In this document: positions 42,638-54,819 of the stretch, one piece after another
Layout of the letters: each line of letters starts with the position of its first letter
Position numbering within the stretch: position 1 is the first letter of the stretch
Source: Alectoria sarmentosa
Taxonomy: Eukaryota; Ascomycota; Lecanoromycetes; Lecanorales; Parmeliaceae
Assembly: GCA_009733775.1 (NCBI GenBank)
Contig: WOGZ01000190.1
Location: forward strand, 1 to 64,000
Length of the DNA stretch: 64,000 nt
Direction of reading: 5' to 3'
Made by a program: the position numbers and the translations under genes
The notes under the pieces: model-generated
Seen by the model: the letters and a program-made list of their open reading frames with translations, nothing else
What the model was told of the DNA's origin: nothing
The model's database searches: none

Positions 42638-44198
42638 TTAGTTCTCGCCGAATCCCTTTGGGATTCCGTCCCACTCCTGGAGACCCTTTTGCTTGCTCTT
42701 TTTAGGAGCCACCTTCTTGCGTCCTCCGTTTGCACTCGCAGCGCCACCAGTCTTTGTTTTCTTGGTCGCTAAGGAGAAATCTTCGTCTTCTTCGTCGTCG
42801 GAAGATTGCTCCAATCTTCGCTTGATTCCTCGTTCTTGACTTGGGCCCATTTCGGCTTGCATTTGCGCGATCTTCTTGTTCACTTCGCTGGGCACAGTGG
42901 CTGCTTGAGTTTGCTTGTCATTGCCGTTGTAGGGTGGATGCACTGGTGTGGTGGCTGTTGTGCTTGGTGTGGTCGCTGCTTTCTTGGTCGCTGCTTTCTT
43001 GGTCGCTGCTTTTTTAGTCGCTTTGGGCTTTGTAGGTTCACGTGTCTTGGCCGCTGCTGTCAGGAGCTGCGCTGGTGTCTGTTCCTTCTTCTTGGGCGTT
43101 GCTTTATTCTTCGTGACTCCCTTAGGCTTTGATGCGCCCTTGACGGTGCAGGATGATTTGGCTTCACCCTTGCCTTTTCCCTTCGGTGGTGATTCCTCGT
43201 ACGAGCCATCATTTCCTTCTTCGCGAGCTAGGCCCTTCACGTCATCCAATACAGCGCGAGGATCTTCACATAGCTCCTGCAATCTGGGGAGAGGATCCTT
43301 GACAGGCTTGGGACCTCTTGGGAGACCAGCGCCGCAGCGCTTGGCGAGCTCCTTGGCCTCGTGTCCTCCTGGAACATCGGCGCTAGCGTCTGATGACCAT
43401 TCGGCTTCGTCGTCCTCTGCATTCTCAGGGCAGGAAAGAGCAGTGTGTCCACGCTCTGACGAGAATCGTTAGCTTAATAAAAGGGTACGGAAATGTACGG
43501 GTCTAACCGTTGCATCGCTTGCACGTCGGTATAAGAGGACGCACAAACGGTGTTGCTTGGTCGCGCTCGTAATCGAACTCCCATTCAGAGGAACCAGAGC
43601 TGTGATCCGAGTCGGGGGTAGATGATCGAGATTCGTGGTCGGTGGTGAGGGCAGGTGGTTGGGAAACGCTCGTCGGGGAGATGCTTCCGGCTGCAGGAGC
43701 ATCATCGTGAACCTCTTTGTCGGTCTCGGTCTTAACAGCGTCTTCGGCGCCTTCTTCAACTTCGCTGTCGGTAGGCGGTTCAAATTCGAGCAAAGTTTGG
43801 TCGGGGACGTAGCGCTCGGTGCATGACTTGGGCAATGTGTGACGCTTAGAGGCAGCCTTCCACAAGGCTTCGAAGTTTGGCGACGCGAGCACCTGGGTAC
43901 AAAAATATTAACAGAAGAACGCGTACGGTAGGGGCACAGGTAGGTTGGAGAGACTTACTGCATGAATCCAGCTCAACTTGTACTCGAAAGGAAGTTCGGC
44001 TTTGTCGATCTGATTAAGCAGTTGGAGCTCGACCTTGGCACGTGAGATCTCCTCGACCTTGCCTTTCTTCACGTACAACTGGACATGGCTCTTAGCGAAG
44101 TTGGCGTAGAGATCGATAATGCCCTGGTAGCGCGCCTTAGTAGCTGTGCAGTCTCCTACGATGGTATTGACCTGAGAGGTGGAGGTACTCACGGGCAT
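42638..44198 (-). CDS. zinc-knuckle protein with Lys/Ala-rich tail, unknown
   Basis: Model: complement(join(42638..43455,43508..43892,43959..44198)), 480 residues, with introns of 66 and 52 nt. Residues 1-80 form a helical region without known domain (…YANFAKSHVQLYVKKGKVEE…). An acidic and Ser-rich linker follows. Around residues 200-215 a CCHC zinc knuckle spans the second splice junction: CKRCNERGHTALSC, with C-x2-C-x4-H-x4-C spacing. The C-terminal 200 residues are Lys/Ala-rich with TKKAA repeats and an RRLEQSSDDEEDEDF patch, resembling histone-H1-like or nucleolar tails. A nuclear RNA- or DNA-binding role is inference from composition. The tail ends with a WDGIPKGFGEN motif. The second intron boundary was chosen because it keeps the knuckle intact and in phase. 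Confidence 0.75.
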
Positions 44199-46325
44199 CT
44201 TGATGGTAGTGATGTGAGTATTTTTTTCTCAAGTCTGTGGGCTGCGTGTTGGGCAGCTATGGTAGCTGTGTAGATGAATGCTGTGTAGCTATGGTATCAA
44301 ATGCAGAGAATGGATGGTGTAGCAAAGTAGCAAGAGGGTGGTGATGGAAGAAGATGTGGTGAAAGTCGCTGTGGGTTTCTAAATGTCGGTAGTTTACTAA
44401 TGATTTGCAAATTGGATGGCTGGGCCGGCACCAAAATCCGGCCTTGAATGGAAATTTGTGTTGATCGAGGTCGGGCGGAAGACCTCGCTCAAATACTCAA
44501 TAGAATCAAAACATCGCTCATCCTCGATTGTCCGGCTTATTGTCTACGAAGAATCACTATTGTCTGTAGTGAAACATCCCTTATTTGAAGCGTATTAGAT
44601 GCACAACGAACCTGTTTGAGTTGCAAGGTTCTATCTGAAGTGCTGTCTGCTAGTAACAAATACTGAGGCGGGATCAGTGCATAATCATCGCAATTGTAGG
44701 CCTTTCGCCACCCCAAGCAGCGCAAGCCTGCAGACTATCAGTAGCCCAAGCGTAAATGAAGTGGAGAAGCCGTTGTGCTTGAGATGGCACACGATGGAGT
44801 GTGGTAGCTTGTGCTAGATGTGTCACAGGCAAGGCTCTAGAAATTTCGATTAGGACGCAAAGGCTGATTTTGATCCAGAGGTAGATGGCAGGGTCTCTCT
44901 GATCCTTATCGAAACATTCCTTACCTGAGACCTAAAGTTGCTCTCCGAGTATTCAGTGAACTTTGGTCAACCGGTCTCGACGGTGAAAGAGCTGAGGACC
45001 ACGGACAAGTCAAATGGGAAGAATAGCAATGATCATTCAATATTCTTCACCAATTAAGCAGATAGAAGCCAATGTGATTGTGAGTCTTGGTTCAAGGTGA
45101 AGGTAAGACGTACGCATGTGAGGCTGCCAGCAAATCACAGTCTGATTTACAAAAGGCCGAGTCACAGCGAAATACTGCACTCAGTCGCGCTTATACGCAC
45201 TTAGCACAGTACAATATCACAGATAATTTAGAGAAGTCAGTCTAGTCAGCAAGGCGTGGGATAATATTTTGGGGTTGGCGGCCAGTTGGCTGCGTTGATG
45301 CGCCCAAATCCTCAAAGATCCTCGTGCAGTGTCATTTTTGAGTCAAGTCCTACCACACCTAAGCAAGGTATCGAGTATAGAAAACTTAAGAACTATGAAA
45401 ATGAGTCCTTTAAGAATCAGAGAGGCGTAGTAGACCTTCAAAGAGCGAGGGAAAAGAAGTAGTAAACAAGCCTCCCCTACGAAAAAATAAAAGAAAAAAC
45501 CCCCTTGACAATCCAGATTCGAACTCGACACCCCCAGCTGCTTAGCGAAGCTGTCTCCTGTAATTCAAAATAGCAAAACGATTCTCACAACCCAGTCACC
45601 CCCGAATCAATGGGGCCCACTGGGAATGTGAGACAGGAAAATAGGCTTGTAAACTTTTCAGTTGAGCAGCCATTTTTCGCTTAAGCTACTTTGTTGTGGT
45701 GATTTGGTTAACAACTCAGCCATCAGAGCTTATGAAAAAGAGGGTCTTAAAACAACATATAATTCCACAGCCCAATTTCGGCCATGTCCTCACAACCCAT
45801 CCACACCAACGACCTTGACTCTCGAGTAGAAGCAATCATTCGTCGCAGTCAGCCGAGATGAAATTTCTTGGCAGTATGCTCTTTCCAACTGCATATCATC
45901 GGAGAGTGCTATGGGAAGAGTGGCATTTATTCAATCACGCGAGCGAAAGGTTCACAGCGAATACAAACTCAACTCACAACTTTCCTACCCTGCGATCTCA
46001 ATTACTCCATGTATCCGTCGATACCAATCCACATCCTGTTGCTGGGGCTTCACACTGTCACTACCGAGTCGCGGAATGAGGTAGCTACGACCAATCTCTC
46101 GGATTGCTAATCCTTTTCTGCCGACTTTACCAAGACGGCTCTGACTGTCACATCGCGGCATGGTTCGAGGTCACTATTGAACATCTTGCAACTGGTAACT
46201 ATCCCGCAGCCAGTACTGCTAGGTTGATCAGGTTACGTGCAGGAAGCATCTTTGCCTTGAGCGCTTGACGACTTCTTCCATGCAGCTCATTCATCTCACA
46301 ATCTTCAGCTCCACAGAATGTCCAC
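44199..46325. other. gene-poor DNA, nothing supported
   Basis: About 2.1 kb without a supportable gene. Short frames occur near 44.4-44.7 and 45.8-46.1 kb. A tRNA-like remnant lies near 45.5 kb. Confidence 0.45.
45490..45565 (-). repeat. tRNA-like remnant (possible SINE piece)
   Basis: The minus strand reads acagcttcgctaagcagctg (a small stem-loop), then gggtgtcgagttcgaatctgg (T-arm-like GTTCGAATC), then a T-rich tail. This parallels the element at 25.6 kb. No full cloverleaf can be drawn. Confidence 0.3.
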
Positions 46326-47216
46326 TTAGTTGACGAGCCTGCCAACCGTCTTTGCAAATTGCCAAATCTCCGTCCTCCTCAATAATAGCTCGATACTCCA
46401 ATAATCTCTAGCCAGAACCTGCGGACTCGCAATCCCGTGCACGAGTTCATGACAACCTCGGCAAAGCCAAGCTACGTTAGCCAGTCCCTCTTTGCCGTGG
46501 AATGCTTGCTTGGGCGCCTTTTTATAAACGGATCGCGGAACAAGATGATGAGCACTCGGAGCAAATTGTGAGCGCTCGCAGAGCTCACAGCCTCTAGGAA
46601 GTTTCACGTCCCGTATGCAATCACTGACGACGGAAAGGAAGAGAACTTTCACATCAATCTGTTCGCAAATGAAGGAATAGTATCTTAGGCAAGGGCCTAG
46701 ACTGGTGGGAATACTCCTACCTCTGCGAGTCGATAGCTGATTATATACGCGCTGCGGATCCTTGCACTTTCATGCGAGAGAATCGTCGGCTCTGATTGCG
46801 TTGTACGACAGCTCTTGAAGATCTTGGGGGAAAGATGCAAATGCTTGGTTTGCGATATACTTCATCAAATTTAGCTACTCACTTCCGGAGATAGCACATT
46901 TTGGACAACCTACATCAATTACACCTGCCAGCTTCCGGCTCCCACCATCATACTTGTTCAACTGCGAAGGTCCCTGACTTTGAAGCTTTGCTAGAGACCG
47001 TGGTTTGAATATAGCCTGCATTGGCACAGCAAGATTCACACCGTGCTTCCATTTATACTTGGACCATACGGGCTTGGATATCTCGAAGAGCTGGAGAATA
47101 GGCCTTGAGACATGAGTTCGGAAGACGTCGTAATTGCTCTGCTCTGGGCGGCGACGAGATTTCGACTCAAGGGGTAGACTTTTTTTGGCCAACTTGAGGA
47201 CCTCTTCCTCCTCCAT
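46326..47216 (-). pseudogene. HNH endonuclease-domain protein with in-frame stop
   Basis: The minus-strand frame ending at 46326 has a clear HNH/zinc motif: CELC, then AHHLVPRSVYKKA, then NVAWLCRGCHELVH (paired CxxC, catalytic HH). The same frame stays coding-like upstream (QDLQELSYNAIRADDSLA, KCKDPQRVYNQLSTRRG, YYSFICEQIDVKV). It is interrupted by one TGA at 46770-46772 and, further up, by a TAG at 46875-46877. The TAG falls in a plausible short intron (GTGAGTAGCTAAAT…CCAAG), leading back to MEEEEVLKLAKKSL (ATG 47216) and a GCPKCA motif. The TGA sits where a Trp would fit and could be a G-to-A change. Fungal HNH-domain proteins of this kind are mostly unassigned. The gene could also be alive with a different splice pattern around the TGA. 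Confidence 0.6.
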
Positions 47217-48593
47217 TGATACAGGCCAAAATCGGGGCGGTGCGTCTCATTTGGGATATGAAGAGCAAGACTTTTGCTCTGCAAGTTTGGCCATGATTGG
47301 CATCACGGGAGACTCCAAGCAAGGGGAGGTTAACGGAGAAGGCGCTTACTAAACGCCGAAGCGCCCGCAAAATAGTGTGGTCCTTCTCCGTTACTAACAA
47401 CGCCATTGAGAGTGTCATTCATGACAAGTCTCGGTCATCTAAGCATCATGATTCGATAAATGGCTGGCCGTGTACTCGACTGTCTGACGACCTCTTTTCC
47501 TTAGACCTTGCGTCTCCGAGTAATCTAACAGACCCCAGCGGGTCAACTCTAGGACTACGCGCTCAATGTCTGCCCCATAGCCCTCCCGTCCATGCTCCAC
47601 AAGCTCATCACAGCCGTGTCCACAACGCTAGAGACTGTGCAGCATATCAAAACGGTGCTCATCGCCCTACATATGCCCTTCGAGTAAAGCGCCAGCAAAG
47701 CCATTCCAATAGCAAAGTGGCGGCCGCCAAATATCGTAGCGAAGGGTACAAGAGAGGATCTGGAGGTGTTACTAGAAGAATGATGGTCTAGGCCAAAGAG
47801 GCCGATCAAAGGAAGAGGAGACACGAGAATTTGGACGAATAGGTGGGTGGCGTGGAGGGCGAAGAGCAGGGCGAGGGGGAGGACTAAGAATTAGGCACCT
47901 CGATGTAGACGATCGATGTAAGAGTGCTATAGAACCAAAATGCTTTTTCGATACTTCGAACCCTGCTGTACACGTTGTCTCGTAAAGAGCTGTGGGTGAA
48001 TGATAAGGCGGACTTCGAGATCCCTGCGAAGTTCGAGACTTGTAAATTCCGCGTAGGCATACGTGGGCATCATGGATTCTCACATCCACGCCCTCGAAAC
48101 TGCTGTCTCCGTTGTTACTATTTGACCGGCTGGAAACGAGGACCCGGCTCTTGAATTCCGAATAGCACAAAGTTTCAGCGTCAACGTCGCAGCCATCGTG
48201 ACTGTTGGCTCCTGTCAAACCTTGGCCCCCAAGTCATCCCACCCACTTCGTACTCCGAAACACCGCTTTCGTTGCTATATATACTACGTGGTTCCAAAGA
48301 CTTCTGGGGCAATCAATTCTTCCTTTGAATATTTTGACAGCTCGTTCTTATGCCGGCGTGAAGAATTCACTCGTCTTGCCCTAGGATTCGGCTCAACCCT
48401 GGCTTTTCAGAGAGATTACTGTTTCCGCCACTCTGTTCCCCTCGATGGCATCGGCCCCTCAGAGTCCTGTCTACAGAAGGCTGAGATGCGGGATCTAACG
48501 ATAATAGGAAGGCGTTCTGCACCATGCAGTCGACGAGGCTCCCACAGAGATTATATAACGCTTCCTCATTCAACCTATCATAATCAGTGATCC
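47217..48593. other. intergenic, no supported gene
   Basis: Only short overlapping frames on both strands. The last ~300 bp should contain the NACHT gene promoter. A tatatata string at 48276 is not at a useful distance. Confidence 0.45.
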
Positions 48594-51500
48594 ATGATCA
48601 TGGATCCACTTAGCGCCTTTGGTCTCGCGTGCGGCGTCATTCAGGTCCTCGACTTCAGTAGAAAGGTCCTGGTGAAATGCCGCGAACTTTACAAACATGG
48701 AGCCTCGTCCGAGAACGAAGAGATCGAGTCAATGGCCAAGTGCCTCACGGGTCTCTCTACCGACTTAGATTTAGCCAATTCCGTGCGAAACTCTGGACGA
48801 ACGACACAGCTATACCACGACGATCAGGAGCTTCTAAAATTAGCCCAACAATGTTCTAGGACTGCCACCGAACTTGTAGCTAAACTTCAGAAGCTCAGTA
48901 TCCAGGATCGTTTCAGGAAGCGGGACGCTGTCCGCAAAGCCGTCAATGGAGTCTGGAAAAAGAGTACTATTGAAGGCATTGAGAGAAGGCTGGAACAGTA
49001 TCGTAGAACGCTGGATACCCGAATATTGATTAGTTTGAGGTTCGTGCAATTGCGGTTTGCCACGAGGCCTGCAATACTGACGGGTAATACGCCGTCACAG
49101 GCAACATGTCCATCTCATTTCCAACGAACAGAGCAACGGCTTTGGCGATCTCGATCGCAAACTACAAAACCTCATTATAGGCGTCGATAGGAATCATAAC
49201 ACGTTTGATGAATTGAAAGGCCTGATTCAAGCTGAGAACGCATTAAGCCAGCAACATGTTACCCAGGAGTTCGTCAAAGTACGTAGGCCTCGGGACAATT
49301 CTCTCTTGATTGTTCGATACTTCGAGTTGTTAAATATGCTTCGGGGACACAATGCAACGTCAAATCTGACTCACATGATTCAAGCGTGCGACCGAATTAC
49401 GAAATGCTGATCCTAAAACTTCTTCAGTACCACCAACGAATTGCTGCCGAGGACTTTCATAAAAAATTCCTCGAGAGCCTGTATTTTCCTGATATTCATG
49501 CTCGCCAAGAAGGAATTGTAGAAGCCCACAAACAGACATTTGAATGGATATTTGACAAGCCTCGCAGTGAAGTTCGGCCTTGGTATCATTTTATCGAATG
49601 GCTTCAAACCGGACGTGGTACTTACTGGATTTCTGGCAAAGCCGGTTCCGGCAAGTCAACATTGATGAACTTCATATGTCAAGATCCTCGAACGGAGGCA
49701 GCGCTAAGGGTCTGGTCTGGGACGAGTGAGATTTTCATGCCAAATTTCTTTTTCTGGAGTCCCGGTACCCAGTTGCAGAAGAGTTTGGCAGGGTTACTCA
49801 GATCTCTCATCTATCAACTTTTAGGTAGATTTCCAGACTTAATGCCAATGCTTGCGAGGCACATGAGTCACATTCAACATAGACTTCAGCAGCTTCCAAC
49901 CTGGACGGAACAACGGCTTGGTGCAACGCTGCGACATTTGCTGTCCGATGGACTGGACGCACTTCATCTATGTATATTTATCGATGGCTTAGATGAGTTT
50001 CACGGCAATCGAGATACACTGTTGGACCTGGTGAGACATTTCAGAACAACTACAAGAGTCAAGTTCTGCCTGTCTAGTCGACCACTTCCGTCGTTCAGAG
50101 ACGAATTAGGCTCTTCGGCGATGCTAGAACTACAAGATCTCACTGGGCCTGACATCCGAAGATTCCTGTCTGACAAGCTCAATCGAGCGCCCCTGAAAGC
50201 CTCGCAGGCCCCATATTCGTCGTCAAGACTCAAGGACACCGTAGATACTATAGTTCACAAAGCAGAAGGTGTATTTTTGTGGGTCGATTTGGCAGTGAGA
50301 GACCAAATTGAGGGTATCAGGAATGGCGACGATGTCGGGCAATTGCGAGAAAGACTCCAACTTCTACCAGAAGAGATGGAAAGAATCTATAGTCAGATGC
50401 TTCAAGGAATTGACAAAGTCTATAGGAAAGAAGCAACACAGTACCTACAACTAGTAATACACTTCCGAGGATTGTCACTCTTCGATATCGCACTCGCAGT
50501 ACATGAATGGATATTTGATGGTCTATTGTTCTCTCCAGATACATCCATTAGTGATGTACGTCATCATTGCAAGTCAATAGGAGAGCGAATCTACACGACT
50601 TGTAAAGGTTTCTTGGAAGTACGCGAATATATAGATCGTCATGAGTGGCAAAAAACAGTGACTAAACGACCGAACGGCAACTTCCTGAAGCCTCTGGAAG
50701 ACAGAAGCTTATCCCTTGAACAAAGCGACGATCTAATACAGACCAAATTTTACCAAACATGCACTCACGTCACCTTTCTGCATCAAACGGCTTTTGACTT
50801 TTTTGAAGGCAATGAAAAGGCAAAAGAATTCCTGGAAGCAAGTCATTCGGCAAATCTACATCCTCAAGTACTATACGTCAAGGCCTTACTTGCTGGCCTG
50901 GTGGTCTTTCCGGTTTCAACAGAAGATATTCAAGTTCAGATATCTATTGGGCGAATCATGGACAATGTCTCCATTGCCGAGAACGAAACAGGAGTTGCGC
51001 AACTGGGCCTAATGGACCTTCTAGATCGCAGCATAAAACTTCTTTGCCAACGATCTCCTGGCCAGCCATCAAAGCTTCATTGGTGTAGAGCGTGGGGCTA
51101 TCCTGAAGTCTTCAATTCCTCAGATTCGGAGCGAACATGGCCATTGTCTAGGTCACAATCCTCACCCGCTAGTGTTCCCAGAGACGACGGCACTTCGGCC
51201 ACCGGCCCGATCGACTTTCTTGGCTTTGCAGCTTGGTGTGGAATTTATAAGTATGTTGGACTCACCCTTGATGCGCAGTCTAGACCGCGGAACCACGGCG
51301 CTGCGGGCTATCTGCTCAGCTGTGCTGTGGGCGGTCTGGATCGCCTGTCAATAGATTGGTCTTGGCATCTCAAGCTGATATCGGCGCTCTTGAAGCGAGG
51401 CGCTGATCCAAATACTGAAGCTTTAGAACGTACTGTGTGGGGCTCCTTCCTACAAAAATTGCACAATGCGTGTTATGGAAGGAGTCTGGAACAGGATCCC

Positions 51501-52157
51501 TCGATAGACACAGGCTGGAGAAAGACTGTACGGGCCTTCCTTGATAGCGGAGCCAATGTCAACGAGAGAATCTGCTACAATTTGGGCCAGGATATTTTCG
51601 AGGACGTAAACCATTTAGCAAATTCAACGCCTCTCAAATTGACGCGATATCTGATCAGGCTGGATCTCTCAGCACTATCGGTTCTACAGCAGTGTTTCGG
51701 CGATAGCCCCGAATGTTCCGAAATCGAGGACGCCTGCATTGCCTCCGGCGCAGCCTTGTACTCAGAGTGCACCGAGATGTTATTCGAAATCAGAGACGAG
51801 GGAGGCCAACGCCGCTGGCTTGACTCAAAGCTACCAAAGCAGCAATTGAGTCAACTCATAAAGATTTGGGAGGAGCGTCTCAAGGCACTCACAGGAGACC
51901 GTGAGAAGCAACGTCAAATTCTCGAGGGACAAGCTGTGGAATTGTTCCAGGAGCTTGACATAGAACAGCTTTTGGAACAAGCGCGCCAAGAAGAAGAGCT
52001 TCAAGAAAAACAAAAGCATGAAGAAGAGCCAGAAGAAGATCAAAGCGGCAATGAAGAGAGTATCTCCGACCGACCAAGCATCGGCGCTCCAGATTCCAAC
52101 ACCCCCGAAGGGAAAGGCCCCCCACACTCCGCCCGTTCCTCCCAAATAGGAGGTTGA
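48594..52157 (+). CDS. NACHT-domain STAND NTPase (NLR-like)
   Basis: Model: join(48594..49039,49101..49278,49428..52157), 1117 residues, phases consistent. The N-terminus (MDPLSAFGLACGVIQVLDFS) is the fungal STAND N-terminal helical domain, followed by a coiled linker to about residue 240. Then come the usual FP-x-hydrophobic block (SLYFPDIHARQEGI…FEWIFD) and the NACHT: Walker A GKAGSGKST at about 278-286, Walker B LCIFIDGLDEF near 394, sensor FCLSSRPLP. A helical region with the TFLHQTAFDFF motif follows, as is usual after fungal NACHT domains. Further on, two ankyrin-like strings appear (LLKRGADPNTE, FLDSGANVNE), and the C-terminus is a Glu/Gln-rich coil. NLR-like STAND proteins act as signal sensors in fungal non-self recognition. 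The start may be Met1 or Met3 (two codons apart). The second intron (149 nt) hides three stop codons, so it must be removed. Confidence 0.9.
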
Positions 52158-53165
52158 ATACAGCGACCGCAAAACGAAGAATGAGTGGAAGATACGAAAA
52201 TCTAAAGCTGTTGGCGGAGTCAGTAACATCAAGGTGCTCGTCGCAACGGGGCCCTGCTTGGAAGGCAATTTCATCACGCCAGCGGCCAGGTCAGCTGGGC
52301 TGCCGCTTCCCAGGAGCAGCTTCCATGGGCTTGGTAGTGTAATTCTGCAGCCCTACTCAAAATCCGCTGCCCTATGGGAAAGTATCGCTCTTGCAGGATC
52401 CTGTCTAGGATGTAACTGACGGCAAATATCAGAAACACCTCCTTCTTCCCGCTACATTTCTCAAACACCACTCTCACACGTCGCCTACATCTCGCCATCA
52501 ACCCTCGCTCGCGAACCCTCAAAGAGATCACCAACACAATTGACATCGTCATCCACCACGCTATCAGCCCTTGCGCGTAGGTAATCTGCATCGCGATGCG
52601 ATGGAGTTACAAGGTGATGGCGTTGTGAAGCTGCAGTAGAGTACCGTATCCTAGGATACTATACCGAGGCCGGGGTTTGGGCCTGGAGAAAGAGGGCTGC
52701 TTCAAAGGGGTTTTCGGAAGATAAGATCATTTGGGGGCGAACCGGCACGCCACCAAGCTTGATGCGAGCGGCTGAGCGCCGCGAGGGAGTCTTACTACTA
52801 TAAGGAGGGTGGTATTTGAGAAATGGGGGACTGAATGGGTGGTGTTTCAGGTGTTTGTATGATACTTTACTGCGAATCTTGCACGTGAATGCGCCCCTAC
52901 TACAAGATGGTCATAAGACACTTCGATCTCTTGTAGCAGCATAAATCACTCGAGGATGAAGACTAATAGCCGTCAAACATGAGCTGTAAGACTTTTCCCC
53001 ATCACGGTGGTAAAAGGATGGGCATGAGGACGATGAGCAGATGTAAAATGCCAAATGGCTGATATGTCGAGTTGATTACAGAGTAGGGTATCTTTCATCG
53101 AAAGCCGAACGCCATGCAAGTGCACATCAGCATTCAAAGCGCTTTATACCATCTGTGAATTTGCC
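52158..53165. other. intergenic, no gene seen
   Basis: Separates the NACHT gene from the core-gene segment. Nothing recognised. Confidence 0.55.
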
Positions 53166-54614
53166 TTAACCGACCACTGTAGGCTCCCGATCCTCCAAAG
53201 GGCGGTTCTCCCGCCACTCCTTGAATTCCCTCAGTAGCGCGAAACCCGCTTCCACAGCGATCAATAAGATGATGACCCACTCCAACCGGACGCCATGAGC
53301 CTCGCTCAAATGCTGCCGCAGCACGCTGGCGATCTCCTGTGCGTAATCCATCTTCTCGTTCAAGGTCTTGATGCGGACATTGATGTCTAGTGCTCGACCG
53401 ACTTGGTCGTAGTAGCCTTCGAGTCCTAATTCGTGACGGCTGTCCCAGAAAAGGTCTGGGAGGGAGTCTGTCAACTCGGAGTAAAGATTGAGCTGGGCCC
53501 GGATGCTCAGCAATTGGCCTGTTTTTTTCGATATGAAACTTCGCGTGAAAGGCATGCGGCCTCCACGAGAGAGTTGGGAGGGAATGGTTCTGGTGGACTC
53601 TTGGTAGTCTCTAAGAAGAGTTTCTAGAACAGCCAGCTTTGTTGAACGAGCCAAGCCAGAAGAGAAGGCTATCTTTGTAAGCACAGTGTCAAGGTTTCGG
53701 CTATGGACCTGCAAGCCTTCGGTATCTGCAGGGAGCGATACTTCCATCTCATTCTCGGCCGAAGACTGAGAAGGCTTTGGCTTTGTGCCAAGTATGATTC
53801 TATCCCCTTTGATGCTGCTATGCTCTCTTTTCTGGTCTTCAGAGTAGTCAAGATCCTCTTCCTCGAGCTGATCAAGCGGGTATTTGGCAGCCGGCAGTAG
53901 TATTTTCGATACCAATGGCGTAAGTACGCTCTCTGGGATCGCCCATGCGACAACGGTTCCAGATGGAAAGACGAAAACATCTCCAACACTCGTCTCTTCC
54001 GGTTTCGAAGGATCTGCGTGCACGGGCAGTGCTACATGTACTACCTGCGGATACAGCTCCGTCTTGTAGGGATCCAAAATACTGCCTGAGCCATGAAGTA
54101 TGCGAGCTACTTCAGCGATGTCGTACTCTTCGGCAGCGCAGATTGCGGTCACCGTCTATGCGTTTGCAAAAAGTCAGAATCAGTCTACGAGGGCTCCTGA
54201 GGAATGCCCAACCTTAAAATTTTCCTGTTGGGCGACAGCCGCGGTCTTCTTCGACCCTTTCCCATCTCTGGACTGCTGAGCCTCGACTGCAACCCTCCGC
54301 AGAGAATTCTTTGCAGCCTGGGGTCTTGTAGTCTTTCGCTTGCTGTTCTGGGCAGGCTCGTCAGTCTTTGCAGCGAGTTTCTCCGGCTTCGCATCTTGCA
54401 GTTGGAAGTGCGGGGCGCTAGATGAGAAGTAGTCATTTCGCCCTTTGTGCTTTCGCGAGCGCAGATCACCGGTGGAATGGAAGGAAGAACTTGTTGATCG
54501 GAGAGCGGGAATCTGGATGATTCTCAGAGAGCTGAACAGCCGGCACTGGTATGGAGTGAAAATGCGTGGAAGCCGGAGACACAGGCAGTTCATACTTGAT
54601 GGTACGATTTGCAT
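53166..54614 (-). CDS. RMD1/RMND1-like (DUF155) mitochondrial protein
   Basis: Model: complement(join(53166..54155,54213..54614)), 463 residues, with a 57-nt intron (GTTGGG…CGCATAG). The N-terminal ~35 residues (MNCLCLRLPRIFTPYQCRLF) form a basic mitochondrial presequence; a basic, disordered linker follows. From about residue 135 the DUF155 fold shows its marks: AICAAEEYDIAEVARILHGS, the GDVFVFPSGTVVAWAIPE strand region, the central LARSTKLAVLE helix, LLSIRAQLNLYSELTDSLPD and FWDSRHELGLEGYYDQV. A membrane segment near the C-terminus (EWVIILLIAVEAGFALL) anchors it. Yeast RMD1/RMD8 relatives and human RMND1 belong here; RMND1 supports mitochondrial translation at the inner membrane. Met8 could also be the start. 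The gene diverges from VPS41. Confidence 0.9.
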
Positions 54615-54819
54615 GATAGCGCCCTATAATGGGTAGACATTGGACAAGCCATTGCCAGTAGCCGCATCACATGGGGTCCTCAAAGTGAGGGATGGAGAGT
54701 GAAGGGTTCTAGTACCTGAACAGCCCGGAAAAACTTCGGCGTCCGAGCTGGAGGGATCTCCGCAACACCTTGCCGGGCTGCTGTACTGCTTCATTCTGGA
54801 GTTAGCGCACTCTTTCTCT
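54615..54819. promoter_or_regulatory. bidirectional promoter, RMD1-like / VPS41
   Basis: Only 205 bp separates the divergent start codons, so both promoters must lie here or in the 5' coding ends. No TATA box or named factor site recognised. Confidence 0.6.
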
